From UBA668 sp041178405 (GTDB lineage Bacteria > Actinomycetota > Acidimicrobiia > Acidimicrobiales > Ilumatobacteraceae), in NCBI GenBank assembly GCA_041178405.1, contig JBEGVK010000084.1, forward strand, positions 1-31,780: 31,780 nucleotides of DNA, in the 5' to 3' direction. The translations under genes were made by a program, and so were the position numbers. Position 1 is the first letter of the stretch; every line of letters starts with the position of its first letter. The notes under the pieces were generated by a model. It did not search any database. It saw only the letters and a program-made list of their open reading frames with translations, and had not been told where the DNA came from. Below are positions 30,584 to 31,780 of the stretch, in pieces.

Positions 30584-31780
30584 ATGCAGTTCGACGACGC
30601 CGACAGCGAGGCCGACGGCATCTCTGGCCCCGCCCCGGTGCCCCCGCACGAGCGTCACTGGCGGCACCCCAGCGAGGTGGCAGCGCACGCCTGGGCCGCC
30701 AGTGAGCCACCACTGGTGCTCGGCAGGGGCTTGGCCACGGCCACCGGCACCGTCGCCGTGGTGCTCTCGGTAGTGCTCGCGTTCACCACCCTGTCCACAC
30801 ACCCCGGGCAGCCCACGGCAGCCATCGCCACTGCCGTTCGATACGCCGCAGCCAGCGTCGAACCCTCTCCCACCCCACCGGGCGACAGCCCCGCCGAGGT
30901 CGCGCCCGTCACGGCCGCCCCCCCGTCGACGCCGGTGGCGGTCGCCGACGATCCCCTGCCCACGTTCCGCGTCCAGACGGTCACGGCCGCCGGCATCTCC
31001 GACGTGGCCGCGGCGACCGCCGTGAACCCCGTGGCCATCGCCGTCGGGGATGGTGCGCTCATCATCACCACGATCGCCGCAGTCGACGACCGGCGCCAGG
31101 TGCAGTTGATCGATGCAGAGGGCAATACGGCCACGGCGCAGGTGCTGTTCGCCGATGAGTCGAGTGGACTGGCAGTACTCCTCCCCGATGCCACTGCCTC
31201 GATCGTGGGCGTCGATGTCGCCGAGTCGATCGTCGTCGGCGACCTGCTGTCGGTGCCGGGCCGCACGTCCGAGCCGGTCGAGGTCGCACCGACGGGACTC
31301 GAGCCCGGCGACACGATCAATGAGCACGATCACCTGGTGACGACACTCGACGAACTCCTGGCAGTCTCCGACGAGCCGGCCGAAGGAGAGCCGGTGCTGA
31401 ATCAGGACGGCGAACTCGTTGCACTCTGCACACGCGGCACCGACGGCCCGATGCTCGTGCTCGCCGACCGCATCATCGAACTGCGACGCGCACTCGGCGC
31501 GCTCCTCCGACCGACGGTCTGGCTCGGTGTGCTGATCGACGACCAGCCGTCGGGCAGCATCACGATCGCCGCCATCGATCCAGACGGCCCGGCGGCGATG
31601 GCCGGCCTCGGCGTCGGCGACATCATCGTCGGTGTCGACGGCACTGTGATCGGCAGCTCAATCGAGCTCGCTGGCGCTCTCGCTCTGCACCACGTTGGTG
31701 ATGTCGTTGAGATCAGCGTGCAGCGACCCGACGGAACGTCGGCACTGATCAGCGTCGAGTTGGCGGCACCACCGTCACGG
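30584..31780 (+). CDS. Membrane-anchored HtrA-like PDZ protein with degenerate protease domain, 3' truncated
   Basis: At least 399 residues, running off the window. A cytoplasmic N-terminus with an HWRHPSE motif (25-31) leads to one transmembrane helix (about 54-70), a Pro/Ala/Thr linker (93-125), a trypsin-like fold (about 140-305) and a PDZ domain (312-395; WLGVLIDD, GPAAMAGLGVGDIIVGVDG). The HtrA catalytic regions are recognisable but altered: LIITTIAAV (159-167) replaces the His-bearing TNAHVV, ESSGLAVLL (192-200) lacks the Asp of DLAVL, and EGEPVLNQDGELVAL (267-281) lacks the GNSGG serine. It is therefore predicted to be an inactive extracytoplasmic binding or scaffold protein. It is divergent from the moaE-mreB operon. 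An alternative GTG start is at 30575. Confidence 0.8.
   Translation, partial: MQFDDADSEADGISGPAPVPPHERHWRHPSEVAAHAWAASEPPLVLGRGLATATGTVAVVLSVVLAFTTLSTHPGQPTAAIATAVRYAAASVEPSPTPPGDSPAEVAPVTAAPPSTPVAVADDPLPTFRVQTVTAAGISDVAAATAVNPVAIAVGDGALIITTIAAVDDRRQVQLIDAEGNTATAQVLFADESSGLAVLLPDATASIVGVDVAESIVVGDLLSVPGRTSEPVEVAPTGLEPGDTINEHDHLVTTLDELLAVSDEPAEGEPVLNQDGELVALCTRGTDGPMLVLADRIIELRRALGALLRPTVWLGVLIDDQPSGSITIAAIDPDGPAAMAGLGVGDIIVGVDGTVIGSSIELAGALALHHVGDVVEISVQRPDGTSALISVELAAPPSR

Noticed and set aside
1..31780. tRNA, rRNA, CRISPR, insertion sequence, integrase or prophage
   Set aside because: No cloverleaf, repeat-spacer array, transposase or phage protein could be found by reading both strands. 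Codon style looks uniform along the window.

Overview
The window reads as chromosomal core and near-core sequence of a high-GC actinobacterium. Protein motifs and architecture fit best with class Acidimicrobiia (Ilumatobacter-like relatives), but this placement is inferred from gene content and style, not from a marker gene. Supporting signs are a full-length actinobacterial Lhr helicase, a class II HelD-like protein, a coproporphyrin-type ferrochelatase, a class E sortase, very dense packing with many 4-base GTGA/ATGA overlaps, and TAGNNT -10 boxes placed 6-10 bases before start codons. I see no tRNA, rRNA, CRISPR array, insertion sequence, phage gene or attachment site. No gap between genes exceeds about 125 bases.

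Layout. 1-1098: the 3' end of a membrane protein gene, a small two-helix membrane protein and a TetR regulator. 1131-10622: three large nucleic-acid motor genes (lhr, an SSL2-like helicase, a HelD-like protein) with a DtxR/MntR-type metalloregulator and a small lipoprotein between the last two. 10723-11508: a short-chain dehydrogenase. 11555-14903: a haem operon (hemE, ferrochelatase, HemY-type oxidase). 14974-17141: a sortase that appears lipid-anchored, overlapping an apolipoprotein N-acyltransferase gene. 17133-19863 (minus): an aminotransferase overlapping a D-2-hydroxyacid dehydrogenase, and D-aminoacyl-tRNA deacylase. 19888-25294 (plus): an aldose-1-epimerase, then a probable four-gene operon of a GT4 glycosyltransferase, a methyltransferase, an alpha/alpha-toroid protein and an ALDH7-family dehydrogenase. 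25301-26612 (minus): a methyltransferase behind a nitroreductase. 26678-28803: acyl-CoA thioesterase II overlapping a lipoprotein sugar dehydrogenase. 28784-30507 (minus): moaE, a 66-residue membrane protein and mreB. 30584-end: a membrane-anchored HtrA-like protein that has lost its catalytic triad, cut by the window edge.

How the parts fit. Most modules are housekeeping: RNA/DNA remodelling, metal sensing, haem synthesis and envelope lipoproteins. Three lipoprotein candidates and the enzyme that N-acylates lipoproteins lie in one window. The least explained module is the GT4/methyltransferase/toroid operon, which looks like a glycan or glycolipid pathway without a recognised product. The most unusual single proteins are the pseudo-HtrA, the lipoprotein sortase, and an Lnt with serine where the nucleophilic cysteine is expected. 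At DNA level, two signals recur: leaderless-type promoters, and inverted repeats built from the facing stop codons of convergent genes.
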